A stretch of 47,520 nt of DNA, from contig RFGR01000172.1 in NCBI GenBank assembly GCA_003696625.1, positions 1 to 47,520 of the forward strand, given 5' to 3'. Below the pieces are notes generated by a model. The model had not been told where the DNA came from. It saw only the letters and a program-made list of their open reading frames with translations, and did not search any database. Shown in pieces: positions 16,402-25,185 of the stretch. A program made the position numbers and the translations under genes. Position 1 is the stretch's first letter. Each line of letters starts with the position of its first letter. The stretch comes from Planctomycetota bacterium. Lineage in GTDB: Bacteria; Planctomycetota; UBA1135.

Positions 16402-18117
16402 CTAGTGGATGACGCCGTGGATGTAGTCCGAAGTAACCGAGCCGCGCGGGTTGGCGAGCGGATCGATCACGTGCCACTGCATGTAGAAGTCGCGGCCGTC
16501 GAGGGCGGCGTTGACTGGCACCGCGATCGTCTTGGCGGCGTCGCCGCTGCCGGTCGTGAAGGCCGGGTAGCGGTAGTCGATCGAGGTGTAGAGGAAGTTG
16601 CCGGGGGCGCCGAAGGCGGCCAGATCCAGCGGCAGGCTGAACTGGTTCCACTGCGTGTCGCTCCAACCGATCAGCAGCTCGACCGGGCTGCTCGGCAGGC
16701 CGTTGGCCAGGGTGACGTCGAAGGTGGTGCCCATCCACGGGTCGCCGACGTGGCCGATCGCCGGTTGTTGGCCGGCCGAGGTGGTGCCGGCGGTGCCGAG
16801 GATCTCGATGTAGGCCGGCTCGTAGCCGGTGAAGGCGCCGGTCGGGACGGCGGCGATGCTGACGCCGTAGCAGCCGTCCGGTTCCCAGTAGTAGACCATG
16901 GTCTGCTCGCCGGCGTCGTTGGCGTCGCCGTCGCCGTTGAGGTCGGTCAGGGTGTAGACCGCGTTCTGGGCCTGGGTCAGCCCCATCGGACCGGTCGATT
17001 GGAAGATCGTGACGCTGCCGTTGTCGTGCGAGATGCCGTCGTGGATGAAGCTCGGAGGGTAGAGCATCGGCACGATGTTCGGGTCCATCCACAGGGTGAC
17101 CTCGCCGGCGTCGTTCAGGTCGCCGTCGGCGTTGAGGTCCTCGCCGCGGAAGATCATGCCGTTGCCCGGAGCACAGGAACTCGAGGCGGTGCTGATGATC
17201 CAGTAGACGTCGCCGCCGTTGCTGCCGGCGCCGTGGTCGATGCTCAGACCCTCGAGGCTGGCGTACATGCCGACGCCACTCGAGGAGGGGCAGCCCGGGT
17301 TCGGCAGCAGGCCGGCGACCACGTCGGCGTTCTGTTCCAGGCCGGGCACGTCGCCGACCAGGTTGAGGAAGTTCCAGGCTTCGCCCGGGTCCATCGCGTC
17401 ACCGTCGCCGTTCATGTCCTGGAAGGCGTAGAGGACCAGGTCCTGCTGCTCGAAGCCGATGACGACGCCGGCGCTGTCCACCATCAGGGCCTCGAAATCG
17501 GTCAGGCCGATGGTGACCGGGGCGCCGCCGACCCCGGCGACGCTTTGCGTGCCCTGGCCGTCGACGAAGAGCTGGTACTCGCCCGGGCTGAGGCAGACGC
17601 CGTCGCCGTCGAGGTCGGTGTAACGGGTGATGCCGTTGCCGATCTGAGGACCGCCGGCCGTGGCGATCCAGTAGTCATCGGACACGTAGAGTTCACCGGT
17701 CACGGGGTCGAAGTCGAGACCCTTGAGACGACTGTCGGTGCCGCCGTGCGCCGCGAGATGGTCGGCGAAGTAGATCAGTTCGCCCGGAGTCATGCAGACG
17801 CCGTCGCCGTCGAGGTCGACCATCTTCAGGACGGTGTCGCTCTGGCTGACGCCGAAGACCGCCGGCGTGCCCTGGAAGGGCTCGTAGCGCATCTGCTCGA
17901 CATACTTGATCAGGTTGCCGTAGTCGTAGGCGAACTGCCACCCTTCTCCGGGGGTGGTGTAGAGGCCGTCGAAGTCCATGTCGACGGTGCGGCGGATCTC
18001 GTAGCGGGTCGGGATCACCGACCAGTCGCCGCCGTAGAGGACGAACTCGGAAGGGTTCTGGGCCGCCAGGGGCGCAGCAGCCGGGAGCAGGGCGAACAAG
18101 GCGAGGGTCTTTCGCAT
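16402..18117 (-). CDS. Secreted protein with repeated D-x-[DN]-x-D-G loops (571 aa)
   Basis: Start at MRKTLALFALLPAAAPLAAQNP; repeats DLDGDGVCMTPGE, DLDGDGVCLSPGE, DMNGDGDAMDPGE, DLNADGDLNDAGE, DLNGDGDANDAGE. Confidence 0.75.
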   Translation of the reverse strand: MRKTLALFALLPAAAPLAAQNPSEFVLYGGDWSVIPTRYEIRRTVDMDFDGLYTTPGEGWQFAYDYGNLIKYVEQMRYEPFQGTPAVFGVSQSDTVLKMVDLDGDGVCMTPGELIYFADHLAAHGGTDSRLKGLDFDPVTGELYVSDDYWIATAGGPQIGNGITRYTDLDGDGVCLSPGEYQLFVDGQGTQSVAGVGGAPVTIGLTDFEALMVDSAGVVIGFEQQDLVLYAFQDMNGDGDAMDPGEAWNFLNLVGDVPGLEQNADVVAGLLPNPGCPSSSGVGMYASLEGLSIDHGAGSNGGDVYWIISTASSSCAPGNGMIFRGEDLNADGDLNDAGEVTLWMDPNIVPMLYPPSFIHDGISHDNGSVTIFQSTGPMGLTQAQNAVYTLTDLNGDGDANDAGEQTMVYYWEPDGCYGVSIAAVPTGAFTGYEPAYIEILGTAGTTSAGQQPAIGHVGDPWMGTTFDVTLANGLPSSPVELLIGWSDTQWNQFSLPLDLAAFGAPGNFLYTSIDYRYPAFTTGSGDAAKTIAVPVNAALDGRDFYMQWHVIDPLANPRGSVTSDYIHGVIH

Positions 18118-18204
18118 CGGGCTCGGGAGGTTAGGGAAGGGAGCGCCGGGAGCGATCCGGCACAAGGGGGGACCGCATTCTATAGCTCCTGACCGGGGAT
18201 CCTG

Positions 18205-18825
18205 TCAGGGCTCCGGGCGCTTTTCGGGTGAAGATCGGACGACCCGGCGGAAGCGGCACCAGCGGCTGTCCCAGGCCCGGCCGCCGAACCGACCCGGTAC
18301 CGGTTCGTCGGTCTCGAGCACGAATTCCGGACCCAGCGCGGCTCGGAGGTCGGCCGGGCACATTCCAAACGGCGGGCCACCCTCGGCCGCCGGGCGGTCG
18401 AGAGGGAAGACGAGCGAGACGAGCAACCCGCCGGGCGCCACCGCCCGCCGCGCCAGCCGGCCGAAGTCGGGCCGCCGCCGCGGCTGCAGGGCGCAGAAAA
18501 AGGTGTGGTCGAACAGCAGGTCGAAGGGCTGTTCGGGGAAGGTGGGCTCGAGAACGTCCCTGGCCAGGAACCCGCCGCCGGAACCGAGGAGTGCCTCGAC
18601 CGCTTCCCTCAGCTCTTCGACGACATCCGCCGCGGTCACCTGCCAGCCGGCTTCGGCCAGGGCGGCGGCGTCCCAGCCCCGACCGCAGCCGGGAACGAGC
18701 GCCCGCGCCCCGGGCCGCGGCGGCCGCAGCTCGCCGGCGGCCAGCCGCCGCACCAGCTCGGGGTGGGCCCGGCCCAAGTCCCAGGGGGTGTGGCCCTCGC
18801 GGTAGCGCCGGCGCCAGTCCGTCAT
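18205..18825 (-). CDS. TPMT-like SAM-dependent methyltransferase (206 aa)
   Basis: MTDWRRRYREGHTPWDLGRAHPEL...ALVPGCGRGWDAAALAEAGWQVTAAD...FDLLFDHTFFCAL...YxxP-like GMCPADL. Confidence 0.85.
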   Translation of the reverse strand: MTDWRRRYREGHTPWDLGRAHPELVRRLAAGELRPPRPGARALVPGCGRGWDAAALAEAGWQVTAADVVEELREAVEALLGSGGGFLARDVLEPTFPEQPFDLLFDHTFFCALQPRRRPDFGRLARRAVAPGGLLVSLVFPLDRPAAEGGPPFGMCPADLRAALGPEFVLETDEPVPGRFGGRAWDSRWCRFRRVVRSSPEKRPEP

Positions 18826-18854
18826 CCGGGGCAGCCTAGCAGGGCAGGAAGAAG

Positions 18855-18882
18855 GAAGGCCGCGGCGGCTGCCGCGGCCTTC
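18855..18882 (-). terminator. Strong hairpin, candidate terminator after the BNR-repeat gene
   Basis: GAAGGCCGCGGC-4 nt-GCCGCGGCCTTC, perfect 12-bp stem; minus strand continues CTTCTTCCT. Confidence 0.55.
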
Positions 18883-18902
18883 GCTCGGGGATGGGGGCGG
18901 TC

Positions 18903-20636
18903 CTACTGGACGGTCACCGTGGTGACGTCCGTGATCGAACCGATCGTGACCACGCCCGCGTTCACGCTGTAGCCGACGCCGACGCAATGCAGCACGGTAC
19001 CGACCGGAACGCTCAGCGGGACGTTCAGGGTCGAGGTGCTGCCGTGGCCGGCCGCGTCGAGGCCGCCGGACAGCGGACCCGGGTTCAGGCCGAGAGTGAA
19101 GTTCAGGTAGGCGTCGTTGGCCAGGCCGGTGTCGTAGCCGCCGCCGAACGGGATGGTGTAGTTGCCGGGGCCGGCAGCCACGAGGGTGCCGAAGCCGGTG
19201 CCGGCCTCGGAGGCGCCGAAGTTGTCGGCCTGGAAGCCGACCGTGCCGCCGGGGGTGAAGTTGCCGACCGGGGTGAGGGTCTGGCAGCGCTCGCCGCCGA
19301 CGTACAGGTGGTTGATGCCAGTGTCGTCCGACAGCCAGGCGGCGACGAAGTTGTTGTACTTGGCGTTGAAGCCCAGCTCGACGTAGTCGGCGTCGCCGGG
19401 TTGGCCGCCCATCGCCAGGTCCTGGGCCGGCAGCCAGGTCATGCCGCCGTCGCGGCTGACCGCGGCCATCGGGTTCTCGGGGTAGGACGGGCCGCCCCAG
19501 TCGGCGCCGATGTAGTCGCCGCCGACGACGACGCGCGGGTAGGCCGCGCCGCCGGCGGAGAGCTGGGTCTCGGTCCAGGTGGCGCCGAGGTCATGGCTGA
19601 CGGCGACGAAGGCCTCGTCGGCCAGGTTGCGGTTGTCCTCCCAGGCGACGGCGAAAGTGCCGCCGTTGTAGTCCATCCAGTGGTTGTCGGTGTCGAAGCC
19701 GGTCTGCAGGACGACCTCGGTGCCCCAGGTGTGGCCGCCGTCGGTGCTGACGTTCCAGTGCAGCTCCTCGTCGACCATCGAGGACGGCAGTTCGTCCTCC
19801 TCCCAGCAGAGGCCGATGACCGGGCCGTCCACGGTCATGAAGATGCCGCCGTACTCGATGTCGCCGTTGGCCGGGCCGGAGGCGTCGATCTGGGCCTCGG
19901 GCGCCATCCAGGTGGCGAGACCGTCGTGGCTCATGCGGAACCAGAGATCGTCGTCGTACAGCGCGTTGCGGTCGTCGTCCCAGGCCACGTAGCAGTTCAG
20001 ACCGTCGGCGCCGATCGCGAAGTTGTCGATGTCGTTGGTCACCGTCGACGCGTTCACCGCCGTGCCCCAGGTCAGGCCGCCGTCGTGCGAGGCCAGCACC
20101 CACAGCTCGTCGTTACCGTTGTCGATCAGTTGGGCGACGTAGATGTGCGGGCCGCTGATCGCCGCCTTGACCGCCAGCACGGTGTTGCTGCCACCGTAGG
20201 GGTAGCCGCCCTTGTCGAGGATCTGGTCCGGCGACCAGGTCTGACCACCGTCGTTCGAGACCGACACCCAGGTGTCGTAGTAGGTGGTCGTGGTGCTGGT
20301 GTTGTTGCGGCCGTCGCGCCAGACCGCGACCAGGGTGCTGCCGTCCATCACCAGTGAGAAGGTGTCGTTGCGCTTCTCGGCCATGGTGGTGTCACTGTCC
20401 AGGCGCACCGGAGTGCCCCAGGCGGTGCCATGGCCGTTGCCGACGACGACGTAGACGCCCTTGTCGCCGCTGTCGTTGTACAGGATGGCGCTCATGTCGC
20501 CGTCCGAGACCACCGACGGGCTGTAGATGGCGCCGGCGGCGGCGGGGGTGAGGTCCTGGTACGCGCGCGGATTCTGGGCGGCCAGGGAGCCGGCGCAGAC
20601 GAGGCCGGCCAAGGGAATCAGGAAGCTCTTGCGCAT
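18903..20636 (-). CDS. Secreted sialidase-like BNR-repeat protein (577 aa)
   Basis: MRKSFLIPLAGLVCAGSLAAQNP; Asp-box-like SNDGGQTWSPDQ, SHDGGLTWGT, STDGGHTWGT, SHDLGATWTE, SRDGGMTWLP. Confidence 0.82.
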   Translation of the reverse strand: MRKSFLIPLAGLVCAGSLAAQNPRAYQDLTPAAAGAIYSPSVVSDGDMSAILYNDSGDKGVYVVVGNGHGTAWGTPVRLDSDTTMAEKRNDTFSLVMDGSTLVAVWRDGRNNTSTTTTYYDTWVSVSNDGGQTWSPDQILDKGGYPYGGSNTVLAVKAAISGPHIYVAQLIDNGNDELWVLASHDGGLTWGTAVNASTVTNDIDNFAIGADGLNCYVAWDDDRNALYDDDLWFRMSHDGLATWMAPEAQIDASGPANGDIEYGGIFMTVDGPVIGLCWEEDELPSSMVDEELHWNVSTDGGHTWGTEVVLQTGFDTDNHWMDYNGGTFAVAWEDNRNLADEAFVAVSHDLGATWTETQLSAGGAAYPRVVVGGDYIGADWGGPSYPENPMAAVSRDGGMTWLPAQDLAMGGQPGDADYVELGFNAKYNNFVAAWLSDDTGINHLYVGGERCQTLTPVGNFTPGGTVGFQADNFGASEAGTGFGTLVAAGPGNYTIPFGGGYDTGLANDAYLNFTLGLNPGPLSGGLDAAGHGSTSTLNVPLSVPVGTVLHCVGVGYSVNAGVVTIGSITDVTTVTVQ

Positions 20637-20812
20637 GTTCTCGGCTGAAGCTTTCAGGGAGGCGTGGGTGGTTGGGAACGAATCCTCGGAAGGGGGTTCC
20701 AGGGATGCGGGCCGAGAGCCGGGGCGGGCGGGCTTTCGACCGGGCACCAGCCTAGCAGGCTGTGGAATGCGAGAATGAAGGAAAGGCGCATTCTTCAAGG
20801 CGTCCGGATGAA

Positions 20813-20828
20813 CAAGCGAAACCGCTTG
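20813..20828 (-). terminator. Hairpin, candidate terminator after the spermidine-synthase-like gene
   Basis: CAAGCG-AAAC-CGCTTG, followed on minus strand by TTCATCC; about 38 nt after the stop at 20866. Confidence 0.35.
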
Positions 20829-20865
20829 CGGGACCGGGAATTGAGGATTCCGACTTCGTAGAGAT

Positions 20866-23544
20866 CTAGTCGCCGTCGGCCATCCCGGGCAGCAGGTGGA
20901 CCTGATCCGGTTCCCCCAGCCCGAGCAGCCGGCGGAGCGGCCGGCTGAGGACGGCCTCGCCCTGCCGGCTGCGGACCCGCTCGGCCAGGTCGCGGGCGAG
21001 GTCTTCCTCGCCGGCGGCCAGGGCCTCCTCGGCCCAGGCCACTTCGGCCAGGACCGGCAGATCGCCGTCATCCGCGGCGGCGGCGAAGGCGGCCAAGGCC
21101 TCCTGATGGCGTTCGAGGGCGGCCAGGGACCGGGCCAGGAGGATGCGGCCGTTCCGGTGCCGCGGCGCTCGGACCAGGATCCGCTCGGCCACCTCGCGCG
21201 CCTGCTCGGGCATGAGCATCTCGAGCCAGGACTGGCCGACCACGAACAGCAAGTCGGGATCGTCCCAACCCAGTTCGTCGGTGATCATCCCGTACCACCG
21301 CTGCGCCCAGTCGGGAACCTTCTTCGCCACCACCAGCGGGGCCAGCCGCCGCCAGAAGTCGGGCAGGAAGGGATCCTCGGGATGGGCGCGAGTCAGATCG
21401 GCGAGCCGGATCAACGGCGTTTCGGTCAGTTCGATCCGGTCGTGATCCGGCGTCTGTTCGAGGTCGTCGCGGACGTCGTAGACCTGGGCCGAGAGATGGG
21501 CGGCGGCAAAGGGAAGCAAGGAGTCGGCCGCCTCCGGGCCGAGGCGCTCGTTCAGGCCGACCAGCAGCTCGGCGGCGCGGGCGGTGGACCTGCCCCGATC
21601 CGGTCGCCGGTATTCGGTGCCGGCCAGGTCCTGGACCACCGGCGCCAGCGGGCCGGAGAGGCTCACCGCCGGCAGAGACCGGAGCGCCTGGTCGGCGGCG
21701 ACCCGGAGCAGCGGCGAGGGCGGGTCGGCGAGGGGGGCGTCCAGGTTCCAGCCGACCAGCAGAAGCCGGGGCCGGCGCCACTCCTGGGGCACGAGCCAGA
21801 GTTCGACGTGCTCCAGCCGCCGGGCCAGCGCGCGGGCGGTGCCGCCGAGGGTCTTCAAGGTGACCCGGGCCGGATCGAGGCCGATCGCCAGCCTCCCGCT
21901 CGGCCCGAGCCGGCGGGCGGCGGCCGCCAGCAGGGAGGACCGGAGCGGGTTTCGGCGCCGCTGCCAGAGGGCCTCGTCGCGGATCAGGATCAGATCGAAG
22001 GGGCCCTCCGTCGCGGCCGGCGTCTCGACCAGCCGCTCGAATCCGGTCGCCCGCAGCGCGGCGTCGCCGGTCAGAGCCAGCTCGGCCAGGGTCGGCGGGT
22101 CGCAGGCCACCACCCTTTCGGCGAAGCCCAGCTCCCGCCAGGTGGACAGGGTGCCGGCGTGCGGAGGTCCGACCAGCATCACCCGGCCGCGGGCCGGGGT
22201 GAGGCGGGCGGCAAGGCGCGCCTCGTCGCGGCGCGGCGAGCGCTGGTCGAACTCCGCGCGCAGGAAGTTGCGGCCGTCGGCCGGGATCGTCGGGCCGGAG
22301 TCTTGGCCGACGCCGCGTCGCTCGAGCAGGCGGAGGCGGGCGACGGGGGTCACCCGGTCGGCGGGAGCGCCGTCGATGGCGGCCAACGGGTACTCGAAGT
22401 TGTCGAAGAACGGCGCCGAGCTGGGCGGCGGCGACAGCGGCGGGGGCAAGGGGAACGGGGCCTGCCGGCCGCCGCCGTCGGCGAGAGCCGGCAGGATCGC
22501 GGCCAAGCCGGCGCCGGCCAAGACCGGTCCGAGACCGACGCGCCCGCGCCCGCCGATCGCCAGCCGCAGGAGGATGCCGGCGCAGACCGCGGCCAGGCCG
22601 GCCGTGTGCAGAGCCAGCCAGGGCACGTAGAGGAAGTCGTCCTCGGTCAGGCGGGTGGCGTCGGCGGCGAAGCGGCGGACGAGTGGATGTTCGAGCAGGC
22701 CGCTGAACACTCTCGGGTCGGCCATGCGCGCCACCGCCGCGGAGCCGAGCGCGCCGGCCGCGACCAGACCGGCGGCGGCCGCCGCCAGCACCGGCAGCCG
22801 CCAGCGGCCCCCGGCCAGGCCGCCGAAGGCCAGCCCGGCCAATGCCGCCGGCAGGCCGAGGGCGAGCAGGCGGCGCAGATCCTGGGTCGAGGAGGAGCCG
22901 TCGAACAGCTCGGTGAGCGGGAAGAGCAGGAAGAAGACGCAGGCCAGGACGAATCCTGCGACCACCAGCACGGGCCCGCCGCCGGCCGGCCGCGGCAGGT
23001 CGTCCGCGCCCGCTTGAGCTTCCGCCTCGGCCTCCTGCTCCGGCGCCGTCAACCAGGCCAGGAGGCAGACGACGAGCCAACCGGAGGGGCCAAGGCCGAA
23101 CGCGGTGATGGCGGCCCCGCCGAGGACCGATCCGAATAGAACGACCTCGCGCCGGCCGGGTCCGCCGCCGGCGAGGGCGGCGCCGGTCGCGGCCGCGAGC
23201 GCGCCGAGCGGCCCCTGCAGCAGCAGGAGCAGGACGATCACCGCCCCGGCCGGGCCGCGGCCTCCTCCCCAGGAGGCGATGCCGGGCAGCAACAGCCCGG
23301 CCAGGGCCAGGAACAGGATTGCGGTCCGCGGCCCCATCCAGTCCGGCGGCCGGAGCAGCCGGTTCCGGAGCCAGGGCGAATCCGGCTCGACCAGGCGCAG
23401 GCCGAAGGCGGTCAGGACGGCGCCGGCTGCCCCGACCGCGGCCAGCGATGTGCCCCCGAAGGCCAGGGCGCCGGCGTCGATCAGGCCACCGAGCAGGGCG
23501 GCCAGCGAAGCGGCGTGGACCAGGAAGACCAGAGCGTCGATCAT
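20866..23544 (-). CDS. Polytopic membrane protein with spermidine-synthase-like domain and helical-repeat C-terminus (892 aa)
   Basis: Multiple TM segments from MIDALVFLVHAASLAALLGG; soluble GRVMLVGPPHAGTLSTWRELGFAERVVACDPP...FDLILIRDEALW; TPR-like C-terminus; ATGA overlap with upstream gene. Confidence 0.65.
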   Translation of the reverse strand: MIDALVFLVHAASLAALLGGLIDAGALAFGGTSLAAVGAAGAVLTAFGLRLVEPDSPWLRNRLLRPPDWMGPRTAILFLALAGLLLPGIASWGGGRGPAGAVIVLLLLLQGPLGALAAATGAALAGGGPGRREVVLFGSVLGGAAITAFGLGPSGWLVVCLLAWLTAPEQEAEAEAQAGADDLPRPAGGGPVLVVAGFVLACVFFLLFPLTELFDGSSSTQDLRRLLALGLPAALAGLAFGGLAGGRWRLPVLAAAAAGLVAAGALGSAAVARMADPRVFSGLLEHPLVRRFAADATRLTEDDFLYVPWLALHTAGLAAVCAGILLRLAIGGRGRVGLGPVLAGAGLAAILPALADGGGRQAPFPLPPPLSPPPSSAPFFDNFEYPLAAIDGAPADRVTPVARLRLLERRGVGQDSGPTIPADGRNFLRAEFDQRSPRRDEARLAARLTPARGRVMLVGPPHAGTLSTWRELGFAERVVACDPPTLAELALTGDAALRATGFERLVETPAATEGPFDLILIRDEALWQRRRNPLRSSLLAAAARRLGPSGRLAIGLDPARVTLKTLGGTARALARRLEHVELWLVPQEWRRPRLLLVGWNLDAPLADPPSPLLRVAADQALRSLPAVSLSGPLAPVVQDLAGTEYRRPDRGRSTARAAELLVGLNERLGPEAADSLLPFAAAHLSAQVYDVRDDLEQTPDHDRIELTETPLIRLADLTRAHPEDPFLPDFWRRLAPLVVAKKVPDWAQRWYGMITDELGWDDPDLLFVVGQSWLEMLMPEQAREVAERILVRAPRHRNGRILLARSLAALERHQEALAAFAAAADDGDLPVLAEVAWAEEALAAGEEDLARDLAERVRSRQGEAVLSRPLRRLLGLGEPDQVHLLPGMADGD

Positions 23545-24227
23545 CCGGCGCGCTCGAGGAGCAGGAGGACGTTCTCGGACAGCAGCGGCAGGGTCCGGCG
23601 CAGGCGGAGCAGCCGCCAGCCGGCGGCCTCGACCTCGGCTTGGACCTGGTTCCGCGGGATGTGCTCGCGGATCACCCGGTAGGGCAATCCGAGCCGGCGG
23701 CGGAGCCGGCGCAGGTACATCTTGTAGTGCCAGCCCGGGTAGTAGGCCACCACCGCACGCCGGGCGATCCGGGCCAGACCGCGCAGGGCCTCCACCCGGC
23801 CGGCGGCGTCGAAGTGCTGCAGGAAGCGAAAGGAGATCACCACCGCGTCCGGCGGCGCCACCAGCGGCGGTCGCAGGACGTCTCCGACCAAATAGGCGCC
23901 GGAGCCGTGCTTGCGTCTGGCTTCGGCCAACATCTCGACACTGAGATCGAGGTGGACCACCGCGCACTCGGCGGCCCGCAGACGATCGGTGAAGCGGCCG
24001 GTGCCAGCCGGGGCGTCGATCACCATCGGCGGCAGTCGTCCGCCTCCGGCCTCGCGCAGGAGGACCAGGAGACAGCGCCGGATCCAGGCGTTGTCCAGCC
24101 GGCCGAGCCCGCGGAAGCGCTTGTCGTAGCGCCGGGCCATCGCCGGGTCGCGGTAGGCTGCGCCCCAGTCGGCCCTGCCGCCGCCTCTTCCGCCTCCGTC
24201 GCGCCTGCCGTCGTTGGATTCCGCCAC
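23541..24227 (-). CDS. Class I SAM-dependent methyltransferase; start uncertain
   Basis: WGAAYRDPAMARRYDKRF...VIDAPAGTGRFTDRLRAAECAVVHLDLSVEMLAEAR...GDVLRPPLVAPPDAVVISFRFLQHF. Confidence 0.78.
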   Translation of the reverse strand: MAESNDGRRDGGGRGGGRADWGAAYRDPAMARRYDKRFRGLGRLDNAWIRRCLLVLLREAGGGRLPPMVIDAPAGTGRFTDRLRAAECAVVHLDLSVEMLAEARRKHGSGAYLVGDVLRPPLVAPPDAVVISFRFLQHFDAAGRVEALRGLARIARRAVVAYYPGWHYKMYLRRLRRRLGLPYRVIREHIPRNQVQAEVEAAGWRLLRLRRTLPLLSENVLLLLERAG

Positions 24228-25185
24228 GCTCTCCGCCCGCCTGCTGGCCTGGTACGCCCGCCGCCGCCGCGACCTGCCGTGGCGGCGCGACGTCAACCCG
24301 TATCGGGTCTGGATCTCCGAGGTGATGCTGCAGCAGACCCGGGTCGAGGCGGTGCGGCCATTCTACGAACGGTGGCTGGCCCGATTCCCGGACGTCGCCG
24401 CACTGGCCGTAGCCGAGGAGGAAGAGGTCCTGCGCTACTGGGCCGGCTTGGGGTACTACCGGCGGGCACGGATGCTCCACGCCGCCGCCCGCCGAGTGGT
24501 GGCCGCCGGCGGCGAGCTGCCCCGGAGCCGGGCCGGATGGCGGGAGCTGCCCGGAGTCGGGGAATACACCTCGGCCGCGATCGCCAGCATCGCTTTCGGC
24601 GAGGCGGTGCCGGTGGTGGACGGCAACGTCAAGCGGCTGGCGGCCCGCTTCCTGGCTCTGGAGCTGGCCGCCGATGACCGGGCCCTGCACCGAAAGGCCG
24701 AAGAGTGGGCCGGTCAGCTGGTCGTCGCCGCACCGGCTCCCGGCGACCTGAACCAGGCCCTGATGGAACTCGGCGCCACCGTCTGCACTCCGCGGGCGGC
24801 CGATTGCGAGCACTGCCCGCTGGTCGGCGCCTGCGCTTCCACGGGCGGGGACCCGCTCGCCCGGCCGCTTCCCACCCGGCGCCCACGTTGGCGGGAGGTG
24901 CGACTCGAGCATCGCCTCGCCCGTCGGGACGGGCGGGTTCTTCTCGTGCAGTGCCGGGAATCCGGCTGGACTCCCGGGCTCTGGGAGCCGCCGCGTCTCG
25001 CTGTCGGCGAGGACCGAAGCGGCCTGATCCCGCTCGGGACGGTCCGACACGTGATCTCCCGCCATCGGATCGAGGCGACCGCCTTCCTCGATCCAGGCTG
25101 GGACGGCAGCGGGGGAGTGGACCCCGAGCGGGTGCCGTTGAGCGGTCTCGGTCGGAAGCTCCTGGGGCTGCTCGATCGCGCCTAG
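24214..25185 (+). CDS. mutY: A/G-specific adenine glycosylase (323 aa)
   Basis: LPWRRDVNPYRVWISEVMLQQTRVEAV, LPGVGEYTSAAIASIAFG...VVDGNVKRLAARFL, Fe-S cluster CTPRAADCEHCPLVGAC; NUDIX-like C-terminus. Confidence 0.94.
   Translation: MDSATLSARLLAWYARRRRDLPWRRDVNPYRVWISEVMLQQTRVEAVRPFYERWLARFPDVAALAVAEEEEVLRYWAGLGYYRRARMLHAAARRVVAAGGELPRSRAGWRELPGVGEYTSAAIASIAFGEAVPVVDGNVKRLAARFLALELAADDRALHRKAEEWAGQLVVAAPAPGDLNQALMELGATVCTPRAADCEHCPLVGACASTGGDPLARPLPTRRPRWREVRLEHRLARRDGRVLLVQCRESGWTPGLWEPPRLAVGEDRSGLIPLGTVRHVISRHRIEATAFLDPGWDGSGGVDPERVPLSGLGRKLLGLLDRA

Noticed and set aside
12329-17092. 1587-aa minus-strand ORF taken as one giant protein
   Set aside because: The N-terminal two-thirds overlaps the VWA/HEAT gene and its flank in another frame; only the part after about 14562 is protein-like.
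14662-18192. 1176-aa plus-strand ORF
   Set aside because: Shadow of the VWA and EF-hand-like genes on the minus strand; Val/Ala/Gly/Asp/His-biased composition and no recognisable domain.
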